From positions 3,658,001 through 3,722,000 of the forward strand of contig NZ_CP015992.1 of NCBI RefSeq assembly GCF_001708505.1: 64,000 nucleotides of DNA. The letters run 5' to 3'. The notes under the pieces were generated by a model. It was not told where the DNA came from. It ran no database searches and was given only the letters and a program-made list of their open reading frames with translations. The translations under genes and the position numbers were made by a program. Shown here in pieces: positions 1 through 7,847 of this stretch. Every line of letters starts with the position of its first letter. The first letter of the stretch is position 1. This DNA comes from Pseudomonas sp. TCU-HL1. Lineage in GTDB: Bacteria > Pseudomonadota > Gammaproteobacteria > Pseudomonadales > Pseudomonadaceae.

Positions 1-2
1 TC

Positions 3-371
3 CTGGTGCTGGCTAACGCACTCAAGAGCATCCCCGATCCGCTCATCAACGAGGCCATCACCGTTACCACCCTCGCCGGCATCACCGGCTCGGCGTCCGG
101 CGGAATGAGCATCGCCCTGGCAGCCATGTCCGAGCAGTTCATCGCAGCAGCCCACGCGGCCGACATCCCGTTGGAGGTACTGCACCGGGTGGCATCGATG
201 GCCAGCGGCGGGATGGACACGCTGCCGCACAACGGCGCCGTCATCACCCTGCTCGCGGTCACCGGCCTGACCCACCGCGAGGCCTACAAGGACATCTTCG
301 CCATCACCCTGATCAAGACCCTCGCGGTGTTTGTGGTGATCGGCACCTTCTACGCGACCGGCATCGTCTGA
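3..371 (+). CDS. GntP-family permease, C-terminal part (cut by window edge)
   Basis: Only the last ~122 codons are present; the frame is open to the left edge, so the true start lies outside. The protein has hydrophobic segments separated by a region rich in Gly, Ser and Ala, and ends in a long membrane helix (KTLAVFVVIGTFYATGIV), as gluconate/hydroxybutyrate:H+ symporters of the GntP family do. The next gene, 58 bp downstream, is a 3-hydroxybutyrate dehydrogenase; the same permease-bdhA pairing is known from P. aeruginosa (PA2004-PA2003). Inference: an inner-membrane D-3-hydroxybutyrate importer. The family call rests on context as much as on the visible fragment. Confidence 0.75.
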   Translation: MVLANALKSIPDPLINEAITVTTLAGITGSASGGMSIALAAMSEQFIAAAHAADIPLEVLHRVASMASGGMDTLPHNGAVITLLAVTGLTHREAYKDIFAITLIKTLAVFVVIGTFYATGIV

Positions 372-429
372 GCCGACCTCTACCAGGCAGCCGCCTGCAT
401 GCGGCTGCCGTGACCGACAGGAGAACTCC

Positions 430-1200
430 ATGAACCTCAATGGCAAGACCGCCCTGGTCACCGGCTCCACCAGCGGTATCGGCCTGGGCATTGCCCATCG
501 TCTCGCCGCCGCAGGTGCAAACGTGGTGGTCAACGGCTTCGGCGACATCGACGCGGTGGTTGGCGAACTCGCCATCCACGGCGCTCGCATCGGCCACCAC
601 AGCGCGGACATGTCCCGGCCCGACCAGATCGCCGAGATGATCGCCTACGTCGAGCGCGAGTTCGGCGCCCTCGACATCCTGGTCAACAACGCCGGCATTC
701 AGCACGTCGCCGCGCTGGAGGACTTCCCCGTCGAGCGCTGGAACGCGATCATCGCCATCAACCTGTCCTCGGTGTTCCACACCACGCGCCTGGCGCTGCC
801 GGGCATGCGCCAGCGCGGCTGGGGGCGCATCCTCAACATCGCCTCGACCCACGGCCTGGTGGCCTCGGCGGGGAAGAGCGCCTACGTCGCCGCCAAGCAC
901 GGGGTCATCGGCCTGACCAAGACCACCGCACTGGAAACCGCCACCACCGGTATTACCTGCAATGCCATCTGCCCCGGCTGGGTATTGACGCCGCTGGTCC
1001 AGCAACAGATCGACGCGCGCATCAGTGCTGGCGCCAGTCCGGAGCAGGCGCGCCACGACCTGCTGGCGGAAAAGCAGCCCTCGCTGGACTTCGTCACCCC
1101 CGAGCAACTCGGCGAGCTCGCGCTGTTCCTGTGCAGCGACGCCGCCGCTCAGGTCCGTGGCGCTGCCTGGAACATGGATGGCGGCTGGACGGCTCAATAA
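430..1200 (+). CDS. bdhA: D-3-hydroxybutyrate dehydrogenase (SDR family)
   Basis: A 256-residue short-chain dehydrogenase that oxidises D-3-hydroxybutyrate to acetoacetate with NAD in the cytoplasm. The N-terminal cofactor motif TGSTSGIG (from about residue 11), the NNAG motif (about residues 86-89) and the catalytic Ser139, Tyr152 and Lys156 (SAYVAAKHG) are all present, and the length is the family norm. The start at 430 follows GACAGGAGAA. It sits just behind a GntP permease, so the pair forms a ketone-body uptake and oxidation unit. The C-terminal region retains the WNMDGGWTAQ ending typical of bacterial BDH. High confidence. Confidence 0.93.
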   Translation: MNLNGKTALVTGSTSGIGLGIAHRLAAAGANVVVNGFGDIDAVVGELAIHGARIGHHSADMSRPDQIAEMIAYVEREFGALDILVNNAGIQHVAALEDFPVERWNAIIAINLSSVFHTTRLALPGMRQRGWGRILNIASTHGLVASAGKSAYVAAKHGVIGLTKTTALETATTGITCNAICPGWVLTPLVQQQIDARISAGASPEQARHDLLAEKQPSLDFVTPEQLGELALFLCSDAAAQVRGAAWNMDGGWTAQ

Positions 1201-2185
1201 TTGGCGATGCAAGAACGGGACTCTGCCTCGCTGCATCGAGTGAGTATTTCTTCTGGAGTGACATGATCGAGCGCTTCCCTGCGGCGGCAAGTCAACACGC
1301 CAGGAAATGCAACTGTTTCGCCAAAAGGCTCGCGCGGTAGCGCTTTCTGAACAAATCGCGCCCTGAAGGCTAGCGTTTCTTTTCTACGCCACTGCAACCA
1401 AGGCTTGGGCGAACAAGCGGCTCTCTGGCGGACGAAACGATGATGGATTGGATCGACTGAAACGTTCAGGCCAAGAGTTCAGAGTCTAGGCCAGGCAAAA
1501 CAAAACCACCTGTACCACTTTTTACCACCTAGCTTTCGTTGATCTTCAAGACCGACCATCGCCGACCGGGCTCGATGAAAATGCGGCGCCTGCAGACTGC
1601 CAGACAGCAACGCAGGCAAGCCAAGGGAGCAACTCTCCGGCCAACAACGGCCGGAGCGCATCGCCGCTGCACAGAGGTAGCTGCAAGAGCCTACCGGCAA
1701 ACCCGGATCGTACCCCAACGCATTGATGATGCATCTGCCGTTGTCCCGTACCATCAGCCACCGACCAGCTTGTCGCTACCGTACAGTCTGGGAATTCGGT
1801 CAACCGGATCAAAGCCTCCCACCGTGAAACTCGGGGGCGATTCCCCTCGCCCTCGCCAGAACAACCGCCCAAGGCCAGCAAGGTCAGTGGTAGCCCGATT
1901 ACACGAAGGCGCGGTTGCGTCATATACGAGAGCAGGCTCAATCGAGAACTTGCTGCATTCTCGTGCACCTATGGCGGCCGTGTGAGGCGGGCTTCGGCCT
2001 GTCCGGCGTTCCTTCGTGAGCCGGTCTACCACCCTTGCACGGTCCGCCTCCATTCGTGTGGTAGCGAGTGGCGTGCGGCTCCTTAATGTCACGATGGAGC
2101 ATAAGGAAAATGCGCTACCTCCTTTTTACCCGAGAGCTCCGCCCTGGGAGTCTGGTCTTGTTCACCTCTATTCCGGAGGTGTGCC
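1201..2185. other. Intergenic stretch of nearly 1 kb with no convincing gene
   Basis: Short open frames occur on both strands but none has a good ribosome binding site together with recognisable protein sequence; they overlap one another and have the skewed composition of chance frames in GC-rich DNA. The stretch separates the chromosomal bdhA locus from the plasmid/ICE-like module, so one element boundary may lie here. No tRNA gene or clear att repeat was found. The last bases carry a good Shine-Dalgarno (GGAGG, about 2176) for the next gene. Confidence 0.5.
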
Positions 2186-2455
2186 ATGGCTGAGTTCGAA
2201 ACCTGCGTTGTTCCCTTCCCACGGCGGCCTAGTCCGCTGCATGAATCCGAGCGCTCTCCCCTCCCCATCGAGGCTGCGGCCGAACTGCGCGCCACCATGC
2301 TCGGCAACTTGCTGGATCAAATGGCCGGGCCGGATGGACTCCAGCCGGAAAACCTGCGCCTGCGGGTGGCGGCTTACTCGGCCCAGGATCTACTCGACGA
2401 GATGGTCGTGCTGTTCCGTCGCGCGCTGTCTGAAGCGCGAGGAGGTGCCCGATGA
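2186..2455 (+). CDS. Small hypothetical protein of the mobile-element module
   Basis: An 89-residue protein starting with an ATG 8 bases behind a GGAGG ribosome binding site. It has a Pro-rich N-terminus and a helical, charged C-terminal half (about residues 30-85). No known domain is recognised. Its stop overlaps the start of the next gene (ATGA), so the two are translationally coupled. The position just ahead of ardA and a replication/partition/relaxase set suggests an accessory backbone gene of the same element; function unknown. Confidence 0.6.
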   Translation: MAEFETCVVPFPRRPSPLHESERSPLPIEAAAELRATMLGNLLDQMAGPDGLQPENLRLRVAAYSAQDLLDEMVVLFRRALSEARGGAR

Positions 2456-2748
2456 GCGAGGGCGTCATGACTTGTCTCCCGCCACACGATGGCCATCCCG
2501 GCATGGAAATCATCTGGGCCGCGGACTGCCGGCAGGCTTTCAACCAAGGCGTCGGACTGGCTCAGACCTGGCTCGACAATGCTCGCAGCGGCTGGCTGTG
2601 GGCGATCATGATCGCCGAGCGTGATCTTCTCCCCTGTGCAATGGAACGGCGTGCTTTCGAGGTCGGTTTCCTGAGCCGTATTCACCAGCGGCTGTGTTCG
2701 TTGCAGCGCAATGAGCAGCGGACCCGGGATCTGGCTTTGACGCGGTAG
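2452..2748 (+). CDS. Small hypothetical protein of the mobile-element module
   Basis: A 98-residue protein overlapping the previous gene by four bases. The central part is rich in Trp, Ala and Leu (MEIIWAADCRQAFNQG; GWLWAIMIAERDLL) and the C-terminus is basic. There is no signal peptide and no recognised domain. Coupling to the upstream gene and its location in the element leading region argue that it is real; what it does is unknown. Confidence 0.6.
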   Translation: MSEGVMTCLPPHDGHPGMEIIWAADCRQAFNQGVGLAQTWLDNARSGWLWAIMIAERDLLPCAMERRAFEVGFLSRIHQRLCSLQRNEQRTRDLALTR

Positions 2749-2894
2749 GCACGAAACTCGAGCCGGCTCAGCCGGCTCGATTCTGTAGAGCCCGCCATAG
2801 GATTTCTTGATAGACACGCATGTCCTCTCCGGCCCCTTGGGCCTGCGCGCTTCGCTTGCCTTTGGTGCCACATGTGTGTGTGAAGCATTGGGCT

Positions 2895-2912
2895 GTCACC
2901 ACCAGTGGTGAC
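2895..2912. repeat. Perfect 18-bp inverted repeat
   Basis: GTCACCAC-CA-GTGGTGAC: two 8-base arms with a 2-base centre. The short centre fits a dimeric protein-binding site better than an RNA hairpin. It lies 37 bp before the larger ardA-proximal stem-loop. Role unknown; operator or relaxosome accessory site are both possible. Confidence 0.6.
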
Positions 2913-2949
2913 CCTTTCCCACTCCCAGAGCAGGGGTTCTTGCCCCCTC

Positions 2950-3023
2950 AAAATCAAGAAAAAATAGACGGTTTCCACCCGGCCGCTGCGCTGGGTGGAG
3001 CCTCCGCGATTTTTCCTGATTTT
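2950..3023. promoter_or_regulatory. Nested stem-loop upstream of ardA (possible single-strand promoter)
   Basis: The outer arms AAAATCAAGAAAAAAT (2950-2965) and ATTTTTCCTGATTTT (3009-3023) pair with one or two mismatches/bulges; inside them TCCACCC (2974-2980) pairs with GGGTGGA (2993-2999). The element ends about 85 bp before the ardA start. In conjugative plasmids, folded single-stranded promoters (Frpo/ssi type) drive leading-region genes such as ardA and ssb; that role here is inference from position and structure. Confidence 0.45.
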
Positions 3024-3107
3024 TTCACGACGGCCTTAGTCGCCCTAGTCGGCAGGGGTTCATGCGCAACGCAAGCGCAGAACCCTGAAGACGAAGGAGC
3101 GAAAGCC

Positions 3108-3620
3108 ATGAGCAAAGAAATCAGGATCTACGTTGCCGACCTGGCCGCCTACAACGCCGGTCATCTGCATGGCGTCTGGATCGATGCGACCCTGGACATG
3201 GACGACATCCAGGCGCAGGTCGACGCGATGCTGGCAACCTCGCCCGTCGGGGGTGCGGAGGAGTACGCCATCCACGACTTCGAGGGTTTCGACGGCTACC
3301 ACCTCGGCGAATTCGAAGGGCTGCAAAGCGCCCACGAGATCGCCTGCTTCATCGAGGAGTACCCCGACTTTGGCGGCGCCCTGCTCTCCCATTTCAACGA
3401 TCTGGAGCATGCGCGCAAGGCCGCCGAGGAGGACTACTGCGGTTGCTATGCCTCGCTGGCCGACTATGCCCAGGAGCTGACCGAGGAGACCACCAGCATT
3501 CCCCAGCATCTGGTCCATTACATTGACTACCGGGCCATGGCCTGCGACATGGAGATCGGCGGCGACCTGTTCACCCTCGAGACCGGTTTCCAGCAGGTGC
3601 ATGTGTTCTGGAGCAGGTAG
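3108..3620 (+). CDS. ardA: Antirestriction protein ArdA
   Basis: A 170-residue, strongly acidic protein, the usual length of ArdA. These are B-form-DNA mimics that bind type I restriction-modification enzymes and protect incoming conjugative DNA. The N-terminus (IRIYVADLAAYNAGHLHGVW) is the hallmark of the family, followed by the acidic stretch around residues 55-75 (EEYAIHDFEGF). The ATG at 3108 follows GAAGGAGCGAAAGCC; longer in-frame starts lack a ribosome binding site and would translate the hairpin region. A strong terminator begins 11 bp after the stop. Confidence 0.92.
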   Translation: MSKEIRIYVADLAAYNAGHLHGVWIDATLDMDDIQAQVDAMLATSPVGGAEEYAIHDFEGFDGYHLGEFEGLQSAHEIACFIEEYPDFGGALLSHFNDLEHARKAAEEDYCGCYASLADYAQELTEETTSIPQHLVHYIDYRAMACDMEIGGDLFTLETGFQQVHVFWSR

Positions 3621-3627
3621 TGTGAAC

Positions 3628-3711
3628 CGCGGGCACCGGGATTGACCCGGTGCCTTTGCTTTTTTGCGCCCCTGTCCTGTCGGCCACCCGCGCGCCCCAC
3701 CCTGGAGGCTG
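3628..3711 (+). repeat. Direct repeat, copy 1 (terminator plus flank)
   Basis: About 85 bp starting GCGGGCACC, containing the terminator, then TTTTGCGCCCCTGTCC and, more diverged, CACCCTGGAGG near the right end. It matches 5294-5372 with scattered substitutions. The two copies bracket the fic gene. Confidence 0.75.
3631..3667 (+). terminator. Rho-independent terminator after ardA
   Basis: GGCACCGGG (3632-3640), loop ATTGA, CCCGGTGCC (3646-3654), followed by a T-rich tract to about 3665. A perfect 9-bp stem. The same hairpin and flanks recur at 5297-5329 behind fic. Confidence 0.85.
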
Positions 3712-4013
3712 ATCGGGTGCTGCACGCACCCTGCGATCAGCCAGAGGCAGGCAAGCCAAATCTCAGCCGCAAATCAGGCATCCCACGGCGCTCTTCACTA
3801 CCGACCGAGTCTTGAGACGATACGTCGCAAGAAAGCCATTTCAAGAACACGTTGTGCCCACATGTCGTCACCAGCGACACGAGAGCAAAACGTGTCGCCA
3901 AATTCAAAAAACGGCGACACGTTATGCGCACAAGTTTACACTGACGCCACGAAAGGGCCCTCTACAGAGAGCCCGCGACGTTGGATAGATTCCCCAAGGA
4001 TCAGGATCGCACC
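3712..4013. promoter_or_regulatory. fic upstream region with 11-bp inverted repeat operator
   Basis: A perfect inverted repeat AACGTGTCGCC (3889-3899) / GGCGACACGTT (3913-3923) with a 13-base AT-rich centre, plus a third half-site GCGACACG at 3874-3881. The sites lie 90-140 bp before the fic ATG, where a promoter would be expected. Inference: a repressor binding region that controls fic. The rest of the ~300-bp stretch shows no gene. Confidence 0.55.
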
Positions 4014-5135
4014 ATGACTGCATCCCCTCTACCCTGGCAGGCAGACAAGCCTTATAACGAGCTTCCGCCCCTGCCACCGACAGCTGAGCTGGAAACCCGT
4101 GCAGTGCTCAAGCGCTGTATTGAAGCGCGCACAGCCTTGGCCGAACTAAAACAAGCTGCCGAGCTGATCCCCAATCAGACGATGCTGATTAACACCATTC
4201 CGTTGCTGGAAGCCAAGGACAGCTCGGAAATCGAAAGCATCGTCACCACCACAGACTTGCTCTTTCAGCATGCTCAAGATGGTGATAACCATGCCGACCC
4301 CGCGACCAAGGAAGCCCTGCGCTACCGCAAGGCCCTGCACCATGGTTACCAGTCCTTGGCCGAACGCCCACTCTCCACCGGCACGGCAGTCGAGATCTGC
4401 CGCACGCTCAAAGGCGTGAATATGGATATACGTCGAGTACCCGGCACTCAGCTAGCCAACGACCGTACCGGAGAGATCATTTACACCCCGCCGGAGGGCG
4501 AAAACCACTTACGCGATCTACTCGCCAACTGGGAGCGCTTCCTGCACAACGAGACTGATCTGGATCCGTTGGTGCGCATGGCCGTTGGGCACTACCAGTT
4601 CGAGGCCATTCACCCGTTCACCGACGGCAATGGCAGAACCGGGCGTGTTCTCAACACCCTGTACCTGATCCAGGAAGGCCTGCTGAATTTGCCGATTCTC
4701 TACCTCAGCCGCTACATCATCGCACACCGAGCCGACTACTACCGTCTGCTGCTCGATGTCACCCGCGAACAAGCCTGGGAACCCTGGTTGCTTTACATGC
4801 TCAGCGCCGTGGAGGAAACCGCCCGCTGGACCAGCGCTAAGATTGCCGCCATCCGCGCCCTGTCCGAACACACCACCCAGTTTGTCCGGGACCAGCTACC
4901 AAAAACCTATTCGCGAGAACTGGTAGACGTAATTTTCGAACAGCCCTACTGCCGCATCAGCAACGTGGTCGACAAACAGATTGCGCAGCGTCAGGCCGCC
5001 TCCAGATACCTCAAGGAGCTTGTCGCCATTGGCGTGCTGCAAGAGGTGCAAGTCGGCAAGGAAAAGCTCTTCATCCATCCCAAACTGATGCAACTTCTTA
5101 TCCGCGACAGCAATGCATTCAAGCACTACGTCTAG
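4014..5135 (+). CDS. Fic-family protein (class II AMPylator-like)
   Basis: 373 residues from the ATG at 4014 (a TTG at 3981 would add 11). Fic enzymes transfer AMP or another nucleotide moiety to a hydroxyl of a target protein. The catalytic loop is intact (HPFTDGNGRTGR, about residues 198-209). An N-terminal inhibitory-helix motif, DSSEIES (about residues 70-76), resembles the S/TxxxE(G/N) motif of class II Fic proteins that self-inhibit, with Ser in the last position. The C-terminal ~90 residues look like a winged-helix DNA-binding domain (RISNVVDKQIAQRQAASRYLKELVAIGVL), as in SoFic-like proteins. It is flanked by direct repeats carrying terminators and has its own operator-like region, so it looks like a self-contained cassette. 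The target is unknown; a toxin-like role is possible but no partner antitoxin gene is present. Confidence 0.88.
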   Translation: MTASPLPWQADKPYNELPPLPPTAELETRAVLKRCIEARTALAELKQAAELIPNQTMLINTIPLLEAKDSSEIESIVTTTDLLFQHAQDGDNHADPATKEALRYRKALHHGYQSLAERPLSTGTAVEICRTLKGVNMDIRRVPGTQLANDRTGEIIYTPPEGENHLRDLLANWERFLHNETDLDPLVRMAVGHYQFEAIHPFTDGNGRTGRVLNTLYLIQEGLLNLPILYLSRYIIAHRADYYRLLLDVTREQAWEPWLLYMLSAVEETARWTSAKIAAIRALSEHTTQFVRDQLPKTYSRELVDVIFEQPYCRISNVVDKQIAQRQAASRYLKELVAIGVLQEVQVGKEKLFIHPKLMQLLIRDSNAFKHYV

Positions 5136-5293
5136 GCAGGCGTTGTAGCGGGGAAACCCCGGCAAAACAGAGCATGCTGGGTCCACGGCCGGGCATGAGG
5201 ACCCGGATTTCGCCCAAGGCTCGGCACCGTCGTAGAGCAGAGGCATTGTTTACGCATTGTGCTACTGCGTTCCCATTGAGAACCGTGAGAGTT

Positions 5294-5374
5294 GCGGGCA
5301 CCGGGATTGACCCGGTGCCCTTGCTTTTTGCGCCCCTGTCCATTCGGACAGCCGCGCGTCCAACCCTGGAGGCA
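5294..5374 (+). repeat. Direct repeat, copy 2 (terminator plus flank)
   Basis: Second copy of the repeat at 3628-3711, sharing the hairpin, TTTTTGCGCCCCTGTCC and the CCCTGGAGG end. Presence on both sides of fic suggests insertion or duplication by recombination between the two copies. Confidence 0.75.
5296..5329 (+). terminator. Rho-independent terminator after fic
   Basis: GGCACCGGG (5297-5305), loop ATTGA, CCCGGTGCC (5311-5319), then TTGCTTTTT. Identical stem and loop to the ardA terminator. Confidence 0.85.
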
Positions 5375-5753
5375 AGCCGAATCGCGGCCACAGATTCGGA
5401 CCGTTACGGACTTACGTATCTGCACAAATGAGCTAATCCGCTTCTACAGAACTGCGGATTTGTGGGGAAGCGGATTTCGTTTTTACGGAAGTACGGAAAA
5501 GCGCCGATGTGTTTTTCAGGTTCTGCGCCAAGCCGCAAATCCGTATTCCAGTAGTGCTGCGTGCATGGGCAGTTGCAGAGTGATCTCCTGGGGCGTGCTC
5601 ACTCTCGTACATGGGCGTGCTCGGTCAGCGCCCTGACCCTTTGGGCAACAATCCAAGTCCTGCTCCCCATCAACGCTTCCCAGACGCAACCCGGCATGAT
5701 CAAGCACGATGGCTAGCGCACGGTGCTCCTCCCACGTCAACGGAGGACACATC
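5375..5753. other. Intergenic region with inverted and direct repeats before the replication genes
   Basis: No gene seen. A perfect 10-bp inverted repeat AATCCGCTTC (5435-5444) / GAAGCGGATT (5467-5476) has an extra GCGGATT copy (5454-5460) between its arms. TACGGA-type hexamers recur nearby (around 5405, 5484 and 5492). Possibly a binding region for the AlpA-like protein encoded next, or a former replication/recombination site. The end carries GGAGG for the next gene. Confidence 0.45.
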
Positions 5754-6125
5754 ATGCCGCATTCACCCGATATCTCCCGTCACCCTCGCCTCATCGACCT
5801 CGACTCCCCATTGCATCGAAAGGCAGGCCCTTCGGCACACGCCATGAGCCCGACTGCGCGCGATAACGCAGCTCAGATGCCCCAGGCCTCCCCTACCCCT
5901 CGCTACCTCACCAACGACGAAGCGGCGGCCTTCCTGCGCCTTTCGCCACGCACGCTGGAGAAGCAGCGGGTGATCGGTGGCGGACCGCGCTTCCACAAGT
6001 TCGGCCGCCGAGTGATGTACGCGCTGGCCGACCTCCAAACCTGGGCCGATGCGCGCAGTTTCGAGACCACCTTCGACCCCGAGTACGTCGGCCGCCATCA
6101 GGGAGCCAGCCGACATGACCAGTGA
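5754..6125 (+). CDS. AlpA/excisionase-like helix-turn-helix protein
   Basis: 123 residues from the ATG at 5754, which follows CGGAGGACACATC. The C-terminal half is a MerR-type winged helix-turn-helix of the HTH_17 class: YLTNDEAAAFLRLSPRTLEKQ, then GGGPRFHKFGRRVMYALADLQTW (about residues 50-100). Such proteins are DNA-binding directionality factors or regulators in mobile elements. Its stop overlaps the start of the replication initiator gene, which points to co-expression and perhaps regulation of replication. An earlier in-frame ATG at 5709 lacks a ribosome binding site. Confidence 0.8.
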   Translation: MPHSPDISRHPRLIDLDSPLHRKAGPSAHAMSPTARDNAAQMPQASPTPRYLTNDEAAAFLRLSPRTLEKQRVIGGGPRFHKFGRRVMYALADLQTWADARSFETTFDPEYVGRHQGASRHDQ

Positions 6126-6964
6126 AGTCTTCGTGCATGGATCGCCGCCGAGATATCCCACCGAAAGAGAGCGAGCAGTTGGATCTGTTCCGGGCGCTGC
6201 CGGGCGACATGGCGCCGCGCGATGCTCAGGACCTGATGGCGCATCCGTTCTTCTCGCTCGCCAAGTCACGGCGCACTGTACCCATCGACTTTCGCTCCGG
6301 CAGTGTGACGGTGCGTGTGGAGGGCACCCTGGAGCATGGCATTGCCACGATTTGGGATGCCGACATCCTGATCTGGGCGGCCAGCCAGATCGTCGAGGCG
6401 CGCGATGCGGGTATTCCTACTTCGCGCCTGATGCGGGCAACGCCCTACGAGATTTTGCGCTTTATCGGCCGTGGTACGTCACTGCGCGACTACCTGCGGC
6501 TGAAGGCCGCCCTGGATCGACTGCAGTCGACCAGCGTTGCCACCTCGATCCGCGAGGTCACCGGCCGGCGCCTGCATCGTTTCTCCTGGATCAACGAGTG
6601 GAAGGAACTGGCCGCGGCGGATGGCCGCCCGCTGGGCATCGAGCTGATCCTGCCGGACTGGTTCTACAGCGGGGTGCTCGACCAGGCTCTGGTGCTGACC
6701 ATCGACCCGGCCTATTTCCGTCTCACCGGCGGCATCGAACGCTGGCTGTACCGCCTAGTACGCAAGCATGGTGGGCGGCAGGAGGACGGCTGGCAGTTCG
6801 ACTTTCGCCACCTGCACCGCAAGTCGGGGAGCCTGGCGCGCTACTCGGACTTCGCCTTCGACCTGCGCGCGCTGGTCGCTCGACAATCGCTACCGGGGTA
6901 CAAGTTGGGCATCGTGCACCTGCCACCCTCGACCGAGTTGCTGGCCTTTCGGCCCGTGCCGTAG
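6122..6964 (+). CDS. repA: RepA-type replication initiator
   Basis: 280 residues from GTG 6122 (an ATG at 6137 is an alternative start). It fits the replication initiator protein A family of broad-host-range plasmids and Tn4371-like ICEs: a conserved stretch HPFFSLAKSRRTVPIDFRSG (about residues 42-61), a central GIATIWDADILIWAASQI and a C-terminal winged-helix-like part (GGIERWLYRLVRKHGG). It would bind iterons and open the origin. Three 16-bp iterons spaced 23-24 bp lie 40-103 bp after its stop, and parA follows, so the set forms a replication/partition unit. Frame overlap with the HTH gene implies coupled translation. Confidence 0.82.
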   Translation: MKSSCMDRRRDIPPKESEQLDLFRALPGDMAPRDAQDLMAHPFFSLAKSRRTVPIDFRSGSVTVRVEGTLEHGIATIWDADILIWAASQIVEARDAGIPTSRLMRATPYEILRFIGRGTSLRDYLRLKAALDRLQSTSVATSIREVTGRRLHRFSWINEWKELAAADGRPLGIELILPDWFYSGVLDQALVLTIDPAYFRLTGGIERWLYRLVRKHGGRQEDGWQFDFRHLHRKSGSLARYSDFAFDLRALVARQSLPGYKLGIVHLPPSTELLAFRPVP

Positions 6965-7004
6965 ACGGCACGGGGATAACCTGCGGGCAAGCTGTGAATT
7001 CACT

Positions 7005-7067
7005 CGTGCTATCAGGCGCAACCTGGCACGTGCTATCGGGAGTACGACCCTCGTGCTATCAGGCGCA
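7005..7067 (+). repeat. Three iterons (putative oriV)
   Basis: CGTGCTATCAGGCGCA at 7005-7020, CGTGCTATCGGGAGTA at 7029-7044 and CGTGCTATCAGGCGCA at 7052-7067: starts 24 and 23 bp apart, i.e. about two helical turns, all in the same orientation. Copies 1 and 3 are identical and copy 2 differs at three positions. An AT-richer stretch with three TAACTT hexamers (about 7110-7145) follows. This is the classic arrangement of an iteron-controlled origin beside its initiator gene. Confidence 0.75.
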
Positions 7068-7208
7068 TGGACGCCCCTGCAGGCCGCGTCTGGCGGGCGC
7101 TCCAGCCCCCCTTAACTTTACTAACTTGAAAGCTCTAACTTGTCATTGGGCCAGCGCCCGTTTGTGGACAGGTGTTGATCTGGGCTGTTTGGTTGGGGAG
7201 ATTCGACC

Positions 7209-7847
7209 ATGATCGTCGCCCTGCTCAATCAGAAAGGCGGGGTCGGCAAGACCACCCTGGCCACCCACATCGCCGGCGAACTGGCGCCGCGCGGGCGGAA
7301 CGTGATCCTGCTCGATGCCGACCCGCAAGGATCGGCACTCGACTGGACACAGCGACGCAGTCAGCAGGGCTTGCCCAGACTATTCAGCGCTGTCGGCCTG
7401 GCACGCGAGACCCTGCACCAGGAAGCGCCGGAGCTGGCCCGGCGTGCCGACCACGTAATCATCGACGGTCCTCCACGTATCGCCGCCCTCGCCCGCTCGG
7501 CGCTGCTGGCCGCCGAGCGTGTGTTGATCCCAGTGCAGCCCAGTCCTTATGACCTGTGGGCCAGCGCGGAGATGGTCAGCCTGATTCGAGAGGCGCAGGT
7601 GTTTCGGCCAACCCTGCGCGCGGCATTCGCCATCAACCGGCGCATCAGCACCACGGTGATCGGCCGGGAAGCCCGCGGCGCCCTGGCCGACCAGCCGTTA
7701 CCCGCCCTGCAGGCTGAGGTGCGCCAGCGCATCGTCTTCGCCGAGAGCGTCGCAGCTGGCCGACTAGCACGTGAGCTGGCACCAGACAGCGCCGCTGCAC
7801 GCGAGGTCAGCAGCCTGGTGGACGAGTTGTTGCGGTGGTCACCATGA
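7209..7847 (+). CDS. parA: ParA-family partition ATPase
   Basis: 212 residues, a short single-domain ParA/MinD-type ATPase. The deviant Walker A motif QKGGVGKTT is at residues 8-16, Walker A' DADPQGS at about 37-43 and Walker B VIIDGPP at about 79-85. The ATG follows TTGGGGAGATTCGACC. These ATPases position or segregate low-copy replicons on the nucleoid. The gene directly follows the iterons and is coupled by overlap to a small basic protein that may be the centromere-binding partner, as in ParA/small-RHH systems. Confidence 0.9.
   Translation: MIVALLNQKGGVGKTTLATHIAGELAPRGRNVILLDADPQGSALDWTQRRSQQGLPRLFSAVGLARETLHQEAPELARRADHVIIDGPPRIAALARSALLAAERVLIPVQPSPYDLWASAEMVSLIREAQVFRPTLRAAFAINRRISTTVIGREARGALADQPLPALQAEVRQRIVFAESVAAGRLARELAPDSAAAREVSSLVDELLRWSP

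Larger units (their letters stand above)
2749..3107. other. Leading-region intergenic DNA rich in inverted repeats
   Basis: 359 bp between the small-ORF pair and ardA without a credible gene. It holds an 18-bp perfect palindrome (2895-2912) and a ~75-nt nested stem-loop (2950-3023), listed separately. This density of secondary structure next to ardA is typical of DNA that must act as single strand in a recipient cell. Confidence 0.6.

Noticed and set aside
1539..1985. Open frame of about 148 codons between bdhA and the mobile module
   Set aside because: No ribosome binding site, Arg/Pro-rich chance-like sequence, and overlapping frames on the other strand.
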